Shown here piece after piece: positions 8,829 to 16,047 of a DNA stretch of 33,443 nt. Every line of letters starts with the position of its first letter. Position 1 is the stretch's first letter. The translations under genes were made by a program, and so were the position numbers. Below the pieces are notes generated by a model that saw nothing but the letters and a program-made list of their open reading frames with translations, did no database searches and was not told the origin of the DNA. This stretch comes from an uncultured Pelagibacteraceae bacterium (GTDB taxonomy: Bacteria; Pseudomonadota; Alphaproteobacteria; Pelagibacterales; Pelagibacteraceae): contig CACGVC010000010.1 in assembly GCA_902576335.1 (NCBI GenBank), positions 1-33,443 of the forward strand. Reading direction: 5' to 3'.

Positions 8829-9563
8829 ATGAAAACAAAAAAAAAAATTCGAACTAGAACAAGTAAAGAAAAGCATGGATTATCAAAGATTGCTTCCTTT
8901 ACTACAAAATCTATTACCTCTGCAATATCAAATTATAAAAAAAATAAAGAACAAAACAAAATTAGGGCAATAAAATTACAAAAACTTGAGGAAAGAAATT
9001 CATTTTTAAAAGAAAAAAAAGATTTAAAAGTCTGGGAAGATAAATTACTTAAAGAAAGTAATAAACTAAAAGCAATTGAAGACGAAATTAAATTAAAAGA
9101 AAAAGAGATAAAATTAAAAGATGAAAAACAAAAAATCGAGAGTGAAAGATTAGTAAGAAAAGATGAAGAATTAGTTCTGGTAGCAAAAGAATTAAGAGAG
9201 AAAGAAAAACAATTAAAAATTCGAGAAGAAGAACAAAATAGAAAAGATATTGACTTAAAAGTAAGAGAAGACGAATTACATCAAAGAGATCTTAAAGAAC
9301 AAAGACGTAAAAGTAGAGAATTAAAAAGATTAAAAGAAGAGGAAGAAAAAGAGAAAGAAGTTGAATATATTAAAATTAGAGAATGGGAAGATAAATTCGA
9401 TAGAGAGCAAAAACTTAGGGAACAAGAGGAAATGAGAAGAGAGCAAAGATTAATACAAAAAGAGATGGAAAGACGTGCTAAATTTGACAATATAGATAAT
9501 AATTCGGAAAGTTCTTTAAGCCAGTTAGAAAAATTTAGTATCGACAAATCGAAAAAAAACTAA
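8829..9563 (+). CDS. Charged coiled-coil protein of unknown function
   Basis: I do not recognise this 244-residue protein. It has no signal peptide, no membrane helix and no Cys. From about residue 45 to 215 it is almost wholly Lys, Glu, Arg, Leu, Asp and Gln, with Leu or Ile spaced in a heptad-like way, consistent with one long coiled coil or single alpha helix. The N-terminus is basic (KTKKKIRTRTSKEKHG) and followed by a Ser/Thr-rich stretch; the last 25 residues are Ser/Asn-rich. The rest of the locus gives no clue: the gene stands alone, converging on the amidinotransferase gene. A structural or nucleic-acid-associated role is possible, but this is speculation. The 104-base gap upstream holds AT-rich DNA without a convincing promoter. 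Confidence 0.7.
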   Translation: MKTKKKIRTRTSKEKHGLSKIASFTTKSITSAISNYKKNKEQNKIRAIKLQKLEERNSFLKEKKDLKVWEDKLLKESNKLKAIEDEIKLKEKEIKLKDEKQKIESERLVRKDEELVLVAKELREKEKQLKIREEEQNRKDIDLKVREDELHQRDLKEQRRKSRELKRLKEEEEKEKEVEYIKIREWEDKFDREQKLREQEEMRREQRLIQKEMERRAKFDNIDNNSESSLSQLEKFSIDKSKKN

Positions 9564-9584
9564 GAGAAGATCATCGCTTCATTT

Positions 9585-10700
9585 TTATTGTTTTGGAAAA
9601 TAATCTATTAAATCTCCGTCTCTAAATACATCTGCTGTACTACAATGAAGTCCTCCTCCAAACGCGTACGCATCTCTTAAATCAATCGGAATAACTTCCA
9701 TCCCTAATTTATCAAGTTGTTCTGCTTGATATTTTTCACTTTTTTCTACACAGACTGTTTTTGGATCTAAAACTAGTACATTCATTGAAAGCCAGACTGA
9801 GGAATAACAAAGAGGCGGCGGTTCATTGTGTGCAGGTTGAGCAGCATCAATTATTTCCCATCCATTTTTCTCAAAAAGTTTTCTTTGATCCTTTGGTAAT
9901 CTTCTTTGAGGGTTATTGATAATTAATCCTTCTTTAATTGGAGTAAAAGTAGCATCTATATGTATTGGATATGGATCCCCTGGAAAGTTTACTGCATGGA
10001 CTCTATGATCTTTATAATGTCTCTTTAACCAATCTATGCCTTTTAAATTTGTGGTAAATCCATGTTGAACTATTAAATCTTTTCCGAATCTTAAAACATC
10101 TGCAGCATCAAATAAAGGTTCCTCCTCAGTAGTTACAAAAAACTTTTCTTCAGTCCATTGAAGTCTTTTTTGTATGCCAATTTTCTCTGACAAATAATCT
10201 TTTCTATAATCGGCATCAGTCAATCTTGGCTTTGGGGCAGACTCATGTCTCATATTTAAATCTTCCTCATAATATCTTTTTAAAAGAGGTCGATAACATA
10301 AATACTCAAACCATCTACATCTATAGCTCATTGTTGCTTCTAAGATTTCATTTCCTACTGTAAGTAGGACATCTCTTGGAGGCATACAACCAAACATTGT
10401 TTCTGCTTTCCAATCCGGTGTAGAAATTTTTTGATTAAAATTAATTGGTTCTGGTCTATCTACTTTGATGCCCCTTTTTTCTAAAACATTTGAAAAATTA
10501 TTTAATAGTTCGTTTGCTTTATCCACAGTATCTTGCATTCTTGGGCCAAATTTTCCTCTCATGTCCGAGTCCTCTGGAACTTTTGCGTCCAAAGCGGGTT
10601 CGGGTGCAGGTATACAAGTACCATCTGCCCTACCCACTATTACATGTTTTAGTGGATCCCATTCGTTCCAGCTATTTACTATTGTGTTTTTTTTAATCAT
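9585..10700 (-). CDS. Arginine:glycine-type amidinotransferase
   Basis: A 371-residue member of the AGAT family (pentein fold), which moves the amidino group from arginine to an amine acceptor, giving ornithine and a guanidino compound. The catalytic triad aligns with human AGAT: Asp198 in FDAADVLRFG (Asp254), His247 in IHIDATF (His303) and Cys353 in GGGLHCSTADV (Cys407). The 49-residue spacing from Asp to His is the same as in the human enzyme. The two residues that shape acceptor choice, Asn300 and Met302 in AGAT, are Tyr244 and Ile246 here, so glycine should not be assumed as the acceptor. A DMT permease lies 45 bases upstream on the same strand, a likely partner. No signal peptide is present. 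Confidence 0.9.
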   Translation of the reverse strand: MIKKNTIVNSWNEWDPLKHVIVGRADGTCIPAPEPALDAKVPEDSDMRGKFGPRMQDTVDKANELLNNFSNVLEKRGIKVDRPEPINFNQKISTPDWKAETMFGCMPPRDVLLTVGNEILEATMSYRCRWFEYLCYRPLLKRYYEEDLNMRHESAPKPRLTDADYRKDYLSEKIGIQKRLQWTEEKFFVTTEEEPLFDAADVLRFGKDLIVQHGFTTNLKGIDWLKRHYKDHRVHAVNFPGDPYPIHIDATFTPIKEGLIINNPQRRLPKDQRKLFEKNGWEIIDAAQPAHNEPPPLCYSSVWLSMNVLVLDPKTVCVEKSEKYQAEQLDKLGMEVIPIDLRDAYAFGGGLHCSTADVFRDGDLIDYFPKQ

Positions 10701-10745
10701 TTCGTCTGATAACTAGTGATATAATTTTTTTTTTTCAATGAAATT

Positions 10746-11651
10746 TTAATTTAATGCGATGTGTCTCTTATTCCATCTCATTATTAAACTATAATAAAAA
10801 AGTGAGATAAAAAGAAAAAATCCACCGACTATTGTGTTTGTTGTTGGAATTTCATTTATGCCAAATAATGGTAGCCAAACCCAAAAAATTCCACCTATTA
10901 CTTCAGTCAATGATAGTAATGTTAATTCTGCTGCAGGAATCGCTTTTGATCCAATTGCATATAAAATCATTCCCATACACACCAAAGTTCCATGTAGCGA
11001 GAACAATGAGGAGTTATAACTTGTCGAAAAAAATGGTTGGTTTTTGAATAATATTACTGAAGCAGCTAAAACAAAACAAAACAAACCAGCAATAGCTACT
11101 GTTGTAAACTTAGGAGTTTCTTTTCTCCATCTCAAAGTCACAGAAAATATTGAAAAACCAATAGAAGAGGCAATACCGAAAATAAATCCTACAATCGAAT
11201 TTTCTTCATTATTTCCAATAGCCATAATTACAATTCCTATTGTCGCAATAAATATTGAAATCCATACATTTAGGCTAATTTTTTCCTTTAAAAAAAGAAA
11301 CGCAAGTAAAGCAGTAAAAAAAGGCATTGCAGCTAAACATAATAAAGTGATTGCTGCACTAGTATTCGTTATTGAGTAAATAAATGAAATCATAGCCACA
11401 CCTAACCCGCAACCACCAATTATTCCTGATTTACCTGCTTTTTTATAATTTTTATAAAAATTTAGACCTTCCTCAAAATATAAATAAAGATTTAAAAGAA
11501 TAAAAATCGTTAACCCCCTTCCAAAGATATACTGCCACGGCACTAGATTAGGATCATCCATATATCTTACTACTAGAGGACCGAATGACCAGATAAGACC
11601 TGCAAATAATACAATTGGAACTGCTATTTTTTCATTTTTAAGTTCTAACAT
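10746..11651 (-). CDS. EamA/DMT-family permease upstream of the amidinotransferase
   Basis: A 301-residue protein with about ten hydrophobic helices in two EamA halves, starting with LFAGLIWSFGPLVVRYM and carrying IPAAELTLLSLTEVIGGIFW in the second half, where EamA proteins have their conserved P-A-E segment. It is the first gene of a probable two-gene unit with the amidinotransferase 45 bases downstream. This suggests that it imports the acceptor or exports the guanidino product, but the sequence does not show which. The upstream gap (136 bases) is shared with the divergently transcribed scaffold gene at 11788. Confidence 0.87.
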   Translation of the reverse strand: MLELKNEKIAVPIVLFAGLIWSFGPLVVRYMDDPNLVPWQYIFGRGLTIFILLNLYLYFEEGLNFYKNYKKAGKSGIIGGCGLGVAMISFIYSITNTSAAITLLCLAAMPFFTALLAFLFLKEKISLNVWISIFIATIGIVIMAIGNNEENSIVGFIFGIASSIGFSIFSVTLRWRKETPKFTTVAIAGLFCFVLAASVILFKNQPFFSTSYNSSLFSLHGTLVCMGMILYAIGSKAIPAAELTLLSLTEVIGGIFWVWLPLFGINEIPTTNTIVGGFFLFISLFYYSLIMRWNKRHIALN

Positions 11652-11787
11652 TTATACGTATTTAATTCTATTTAGTTTCAACTACAACAAAAATAAATAT
11701 TGTGGAAAAAAAATTTTCCTTTTTTGACACTTTTTAATATTTAAAAGGTAAATGGTAAGGTTTATACTTTATTGTATATAAAAAAAT

Positions 11788-12186
11788 ATGGATTTGGAAA
11801 TAATAAATATCGCAGCTAATTCAAAAAATAATAAGGATATTAAAAATCATACTCACTATTCAAAGTTAAAAAATTCTACATGTGGAGATGAAATTCAAAT
11901 AAAATTGATAATAAAAGAAGATAAGATAATTAATTTTGGTTATCAAACAGCCTCTTGTATATATTGTCAAGCATCTGCAAGCCTACTTTCAAAGATCTCT
12001 ATAAATAGCAAAAAAGATAAAATTGTTAAGTTATGTGATGATGCAAAATTATTCTTTTATAAAGATAAAAAGAAATTTAATGATAATCTAAAATTATTTT
12101 CAAATTTATTTATAGAAGAGAACCTTGCTAGAAAAGATTGTATATTATTACCTTTCAAAGCGCTTAAAAAAATAGTATCAAACTAA
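11788..12186 (+). CDS. IscU/NifU-like iron-sulfur scaffold protein
   Basis: A 132-residue protein matching the IscU/SufU scaffold fold. STCGDEIQI carries the first ligand Cys32 and the conserved Asp, GYQTASCIYCQASASLL carries Cys57, and RKDCILLPFKALK carries Cys118, matching the three canonical cysteines. Cys60 makes an extra CxxC where IscU proteins usually have C-A-I-S. Such scaffolds assemble and pass on Fe-S clusters. The gene is alone, with no cysteine desulfurase or other isc/suf gene beside it; the HPP membrane protein follows after 5 bases. It may be a specialised scaffold or an accessory to a main SUF system encoded elsewhere. The following formate dehydrogenase is metal-free, so a link to it is not implied. 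Confidence 0.8.
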   Translation: MDLEIINIAANSKNNKDIKNHTHYSKLKNSTCGDEIQIKLIIKEDKIINFGYQTASCIYCQASASLLSKISINSKKDKIVKLCDDAKLFFYKDKKKFNDNLKLFSNLFIEENLARKDCILLPFKALKKIVSN

Positions 12187-12191
12187 TTCTT

Positions 12192-12656
12192 ATGGGTAAT
12201 ATCAAGCAATCTTTCTTAGCTGGTTTATTTTCGATAATTACAATCGGAATACTAACTGGACTCACTTACAAAACTGAATTAGGTATTTTTTTACTAGCCT
12301 CTTTTGGATCATCAATGGTTTTGTTATATGGATATCCTGAAAGTCCATTCGCTCAACCCAAAAATGTTTTTTTTGGACACGTCACAACTACTTTGGTAGG
12401 ATTATTTTTTTTATATCTAATCCCGCTTCCAATATTTTTAACAATCCCTTTAGCTGTAGGTTTGGGGGTAGGCTTAATGATATTGTTTAATGTTACTCAT
12501 CCACCGGCAGGGGGAAACCCAATTATAGTAATAATTGGTAGTGTCTCACTTGATTATCTTTTAAGCCCAGTAATAACTGGCTCAGTGATAATTATCGTCT
12601 TTGCGATAGTAATCAACCGTTTTATTTTAAAAAAAATATACCCAAGTAAAAAATAA
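12192..12656 (+). CDS. HPP family integral membrane protein
   Basis: A 154-residue membrane protein with four to five hydrophobic helices and the family signature THPPAGGNPIIV near residues 101-112, from which the HPP family takes its name. SSMVLLYGYPESPFAQPKN near residues 40-58 is a second typical block. One plant chloroplast HPP protein has been reported as a nitrite transporter; most bacterial members are uncharacterised, so a small-anion channel or transporter is only a possibility. It lies 5 bases after the scaffold gene and probably shares its transcript. The next gene follows after 69 bases and has its own strong ribosome binding site. Confidence 0.83.
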   Translation: MGNIKQSFLAGLFSIITIGILTGLTYKTELGIFLLASFGSSMVLLYGYPESPFAQPKNVFFGHVTTTLVGLFFLYLIPLPIFLTIPLAVGLGVGLMILFNVTHPPAGGNPIIVIIGSVSLDYLLSPVITGSVIIIVFAIVINRFILKKIYPSKK

Positions 12657-12713
12657 TTTATTTGCTTGATCTTTAAAAATAGGGTTAGATGTGGCAATTT
12701 AATTTTTAATTAC

Positions 12714-12720
12714 AGAGGAG
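12714..12720 (+). promoter_or_regulatory. Shine-Dalgarno site of formate dehydrogenase
   Basis: AGAGGAG lies 5 bases before the ATG at 12726. It is one of the strongest such sites in the window and selects this ATG over the in-frame TTG at 12666, which would add 20 residues not found in the family. Confidence 0.75.
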
Positions 12721-12725
12721 ATTTA

Positions 12726-13925
12726 ATGAAAATATTATGCATATTGTATGATGATCCAAAAGGAGGGATGCCAAAATCCTATGCTTTATCAGAACTTCCA
12801 AAAATAGATAAATATCCGGATGGTATGACGCTTCCTTCACCTAAAGGAAGAGATTATACACCAGGTCAATTACTAGGATGTGTATCTGGTGAACTTGGTT
12901 TGAGAAAATTTTTAGAAAGTAACGGACATGAATTTGTTGTTACAAATAGTAAAGATGGAGATGGTTGTGAAGCTGATAAACATATAGTTGATGCAGATAT
13001 CGTTATATCTCAACCTTTTTTTCCTTACTACTTAACTAAAGAAAGAATAGCTAAAGCCAAAAATTTAAAGATGGCTATAACAGCTGGGATTGGATCAGAC
13101 CATGTTGACTTACAAGCAGCAATGGATAACAAAATTGATGTTGTTGAAGTAACTTATTGTAATTCAAGATCAGTTGCTGAACATATTGTCATGATGATTG
13201 TCTCTATGGTAAGAGATTATCATAACCAACACCGAATTGTAAATGATGGTGGTTGGAATATTGCAGATGCTGTTCAAAGATCTTATGATGTTGAAGGCAT
13301 GCATATTGGTACTGTTGCGGCTGGAAGAATAGGATTGGATGCGTTAAGAAAAATGAAACCATTTGATACGCATTTGCATTATTTTGATAGACACAGATTA
13401 CCTGAGAGTGTTGAAAAAGAGCTTAATTTAACATTTCATGAAACTGTAGAATCAATGGTTAAAGTTTGTGATGTTGTAACAATCAATTGTCCGCTTCACC
13501 CAGAAACAGAGAACTTATTTGATGATGCTATGATAAGCAAAATGAAAAAAGGTGCTTATATTGTCAATACAGCTAGAGGAAAAATTTGTAATCGAGATGC
13601 AATTGCAAAAGCTTTGAAAAGTGGTCAACTAAGCGGTTATGCCGGTGATGTATGGTTTCCTCAACCTGCACCAAATGATCACGTGTGGAGAACTATGCCA
13701 AATCATGGTATGACACCTCATACTTCTGGTACATCTTTAACTGCACAATCAAGATATGCAGATGGTGTTAGAGAGATATTAGAATGTTTCTTCGATGGTA
13801 AAGAAATTAGAAATCAGTATTTAATCGTCAAAGATGGTCAGTTAGCTGGTATGGGAGCTCACTCATACAGTAAAGGTTCAGCTACTGGTGGATCTGAAGA
13901 AGCGGCAAAATACAAAAAAAAATAA
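12726..13925 (+). CDS. fdh: NAD-dependent formate dehydrogenase (metal-free)
   Basis: Oxidises formate to CO2 with reduction of NAD+. The protein (399 residues) aligns almost without gaps to the Pseudomonas sp. 101 enzyme (about 400 residues). Known active-site residues fall at the same numbers: Ile122, Asn146 (TYCNS), Arg284 (NTARGK), Gln313 (FPQPAP), His332 (TPHTSG). The NAD site GTVAAGRIG ends near 203, and Asp221 (FDRHRLPE) indicates NAD rather than NADP. In a SAR11-like cell it would finish the oxidation of one-carbon units from glycine, serine or methylated compounds for energy. The C-terminus AHSYSKGSATGGSEEAAK is also as in the family. A strong terminator follows. This is a monocistronic gene or the end of the scaffold-HPP unit. 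Confidence 0.97.
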   Translation: MKILCILYDDPKGGMPKSYALSELPKIDKYPDGMTLPSPKGRDYTPGQLLGCVSGELGLRKFLESNGHEFVVTNSKDGDGCEADKHIVDADIVISQPFFPYYLTKERIAKAKNLKMAITAGIGSDHVDLQAAMDNKIDVVEVTYCNSRSVAEHIVMMIVSMVRDYHNQHRIVNDGGWNIADAVQRSYDVEGMHIGTVAAGRIGLDALRKMKPFDTHLHYFDRHRLPESVEKELNLTFHETVESMVKVCDVVTINCPLHPETENLFDDAMISKMKKGAYIVNTARGKICNRDAIAKALKSGQLSGYAGDVWFPQPAPNDHVWRTMPNHGMTPHTSGTSLTAQSRYADGVREILECFFDGKEIRNQYLIVKDGQLAGMGAHSYSKGSATGGSEEAAKYKKK

Positions 13926-13938
13926 TTTAAGATAAACT

Positions 13939-13974
13939 ATTAAAGGTAGCCTACTTAAAAGAGCTACCTTTAAT
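13939..13974 (+). terminator. Rho-independent terminator after formate dehydrogenase
   Basis: ATTAAAGGTAGC at 13939-13950 and GCTACCTTTAAT at 13963-13974 form a perfect 12-base-pair stem with a 12-base loop. The GGTAGC/GCTACC core supplies stability, and the descending strand ends in TTTAATATAA rather than a long T run. The position 13 bases after the stop codon fits an intrinsic terminator. Because the stem is symmetrical it might also act on the other strand, but no gene reads that way here. Confidence 0.75.
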
Positions 13975-14013
13975 ATAATGGACTTATCATAACTATTTTG
14001 ATTATGATATTTA

Positions 14014-14589
14014 ATGAAATATTTTTTAATTATTTTCATAATTCTATTTAATATTAATTTTTCTTATTCAGCTCAAAAAGATAAGGCATATTTTGCTGGT
14101 GGATGTTTTTGGTGTATGGAAGAATCTTTTGAAAATTTAAGTGGCGTAGAGGAGGTAATTTCAGGCTATTCAGGTGGAGTGACTGAGAACCCAACATACA
14201 AAGAAGTAACATATGGAAATACTGGTCATTTTGAGGTTGTAGAAGTTGTATATAATAGAAAAATTATTTCATATGAAGAATTATTAGAAAATTTTTGGAT
14301 AAATATAGATCCATTTGACTCTTATGGACAGTTTTGTGACAAAGGTTATAGTTACAGATCGGTTGCGTTTTATAAAGATACAAATGAAAAGAAATTAATA
14401 GAAAAAGATATTCAAAAATTAGAAAACAGATTTAACAAAAAAGTTGTCACATATATTCGAAATTTTGAAAAATTTTATAGAGCTGAAGAATATCATCAGG
14501 ACTTTTATAAGATTAAGCTAGAAAGATATTTGAGATATAAAAAAGCATGTGGCAGAGAAGAAATTTTAAAAAGGATTTGGAGTAAATAG
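14014..14589 (+). CDS. msrA: Peptide methionine (S)-S-oxide reductase, exported
   Basis: Reduces methionine-S-sulfoxide in proteins. The N-terminal 20 residues form a signal peptide (MKYFLIIFIILFNINFSYSA), so this copy probably acts in the periplasm. The catalytic Cys31 is in AGGCFWCMEESFE, with family blocks GYSGG at 51-55 and VTYGNTGHFEVVEVVY at 65-80. GQFCDKGYSYRS near 105-116 is the usual variant of the second substrate-binding block. Cys34, Cys108 and Cys179 (KKACGREE) are candidates for recycling the disulfide. selO follows after 6 bases, which suggests an oxidative-stress pair. The gene starts after the fdh terminator, so it must have its own promoter in the short AT-rich gap. Confidence 0.93.
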   Translation: MKYFLIIFIILFNINFSYSAQKDKAYFAGGCFWCMEESFENLSGVEEVISGYSGGVTENPTYKEVTYGNTGHFEVVEVVYNRKIISYEELLENFWINIDPFDSYGQFCDKGYSYRSVAFYKDTNEKKLIEKDIQKLENRFNKKVVTYIRNFEKFYRAEEYHQDFYKIKLERYLRYKKACGREEILKRIWSK

Positions 14590-14595
14590 TTTTCA

Positions 14596-16047
14596 ATGGA
14601 AAATAATATTAATTGGAATTTTGATAACTCTTATTCAAGACTATCTGATGCTTTTAAGGAACATATTAAACCTGTAGCTGTAAAGTATCCTGAATTGGTT
14701 ATAATAAATGAAAGTTTAGCTAAAGAATTAGATCTGGATCTTTCAAAAATCAATAAAGACAAGCTATCATCTTTATTCACAGGAAATACTCTTCCTGAGG
14801 GTAGTAATACAATTGCTCAGGCATATGCGGGTCATCAATTTGGACACTTTACAATGCTTGGTGATGGTAGAGCAATATTAATAGGTGAACATATAACTAA
14901 TGGTAATAAAAGATTTGATATTCAATTAAAAGGGTCAGGCAAAACATCATTTTCAAGAAATGGTGACGGTAGAGCAGCATTAGGTCCAATGTTGAGAGAA
15001 TATATCATAAGTGAGGCAATGCATAATCTCAACATTCCTTCAACAAGAAGTCTGGCGGTAGCAAAGACAGGTGAAAAAATAATGCGAGATACTTTACTTG
15101 AAGGTGCTATTCTAACTAGAGTCGCTTTAAGTCATATTAGGGTTGGAACTTTTCAATATATTGCAGCAAGAGACAAAAAAGATGAATTAGAGATAATATT
15201 TAAATATGTAATTAATAGACATTACCCAAAACTGGCAAATTCAAAAAATAAAGCGATAGATCTTTTACATAATGTTATGAGTAAACAAATTGATCTAGTG
15301 GTGAACTGGATGAGGGTGGGTTTCATTCACGGTGTTATGAACACAGACAATATGTCAATTTCAGGAGAAACAATTGACTATGGCCCATGTGCTTTTATGG
15401 ATACATATGATCCTAAAACTGTTTTTAGTTCTATTGATCATATGGGAAGATACGCTTACTGCAATCAACCAATTATTACAAAGTGGAATTTATCAAGATT
15501 TGCAGAGTGTCTAATTCCTATGATTGATGAAAATCAAAAAAAGGCAATCGAGATTGCTACTGAAATAATTAATACTTTTGAAAAAAATTATGAAGAAAAG
15601 TGGCTTGAAATGATGAAAAAAAAACTTGGTTTACTAGGAAATCACAGCACAGACAAAACTTTAATTCTAGATTTATTAACTTGGATGCATCAAAAAAAAG
15701 TTGACTATACAAATACTTTTTGCCATTTGATGAAATTTGAAGTTCAAGAAGAAGACTTTCAAGATAGAGTTTTTAAAGATTGGAAAAAGAGGTGGAATGA
15801 AAGACTGATAATAAATAATAGTTCCAATGAAAAAAGTGCAGCATTGATGAGGACTGTTAACCCACTTGTAATCCCAAGAAATGATAAAGTAGAAGAAACT
15901 TTAGATCTAGCAAATAAAAATAACTTTAAAATGCTTTTTGAGTTTTTAGAAATTTTGAAAACCCCTTACATAGAAAAGAAAAATACATATAAATATCAAA
16001 TTCCAAATGAAAATAACAAAGAGTATAAAACCTTTTGTGGAACTTAA
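14596..16047 (+). CDS. selO: SelO/YdiU protein adenylyltransferase (pseudokinase AMPylator)
   Basis: SelO proteins have an inverted kinase fold and transfer AMP from ATP to Ser, Thr or Tyr of proteins such as glutaredoxin, which ties them to redox stress. Blocks seen: GHQFGHFTMLGDGRA at 79-93, LKGSGKTSFSRNGDGRAALG at 111-130, with Lys112 and Glu135 as the ATP-site pair, and the metal-site residues Asn252 (NTDNMSISG) and Asp261 (DYGPCAFMD). The C-terminus is FCGT, with Cys481 third from the end, where many eukaryotic SelO proteins carry selenocysteine. Length 483 is normal. It follows msrA by 6 bases. Its stop codon abuts the stop of the convergent flavoenzyme gene with no base between. Confidence 0.94.
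   Translation: MENNINWNFDNSYSRLSDAFKEHIKPVAVKYPELVIINESLAKELDLDLSKINKDKLSSLFTGNTLPEGSNTIAQAYAGHQFGHFTMLGDGRAILIGEHITNGNKRFDIQLKGSGKTSFSRNGDGRAALGPMLREYIISEAMHNLNIPSTRSLAVAKTGEKIMRDTLLEGAILTRVALSHIRVGTFQYIAARDKKDELEIIFKYVINRHYPKLANSKNKAIDLLHNVMSKQIDLVVNWMRVGFIHGVMNTDNMSISGETIDYGPCAFMDTYDPKTVFSSIDHMGRYAYCNQPIITKWNLSRFAECLIPMIDENQKKAIEIATEIINTFEKNYEEKWLEMMKKKLGLLGNHSTDKTLILDLLTWMHQKKVDYTNTFCHLMKFEVQEEDFQDRVFKDWKKRWNERLIINNSSNEKSAALMRTVNPLVIPRNDKVEETLDLANKNNFKMLFEFLEILKTPYIEKKNTYKYQIPNENNKEYKTFCGT

Noticed and set aside
9281..9547. Leu/Ser-rich open frame on the minus strand opposite the coiled-coil gene
   Set aside because: The Leu and Ser arise from the reverse complement of Lys/Glu codons; this is a composition artefact.
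9564..9584. Possible terminator between the convergent coiled-coil and amidinotransferase genes
   Set aside because: The 21-base gap holds no inverted repeat with a stem longer than a few bases.
11044..11379. 111-codon open frame on the plus strand opposite the second EamA gene
   Set aside because: Antisense shadow of a hydrophobic protein, with no start signal or recognisable domain.
11724..11729. Perfect TTGACA in the gap before the IscU-like gene
   Set aside because: No acceptable -10 box lies 16-18 bases downstream (only GGTAAA or GTAAAT); the good TATACT at 11763-11768 is 33 bases away, so a promoter is not supported from these two together.
12666..12725. In-frame upstream extension of formate dehydrogenase starting at a TTG
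   Set aside because: The added 20 residues are absent from the family, the TTG has no ribosome site, and the ATG at 12726 has AGAGGAG before it and matches the Pseudomonas numbering exactly.
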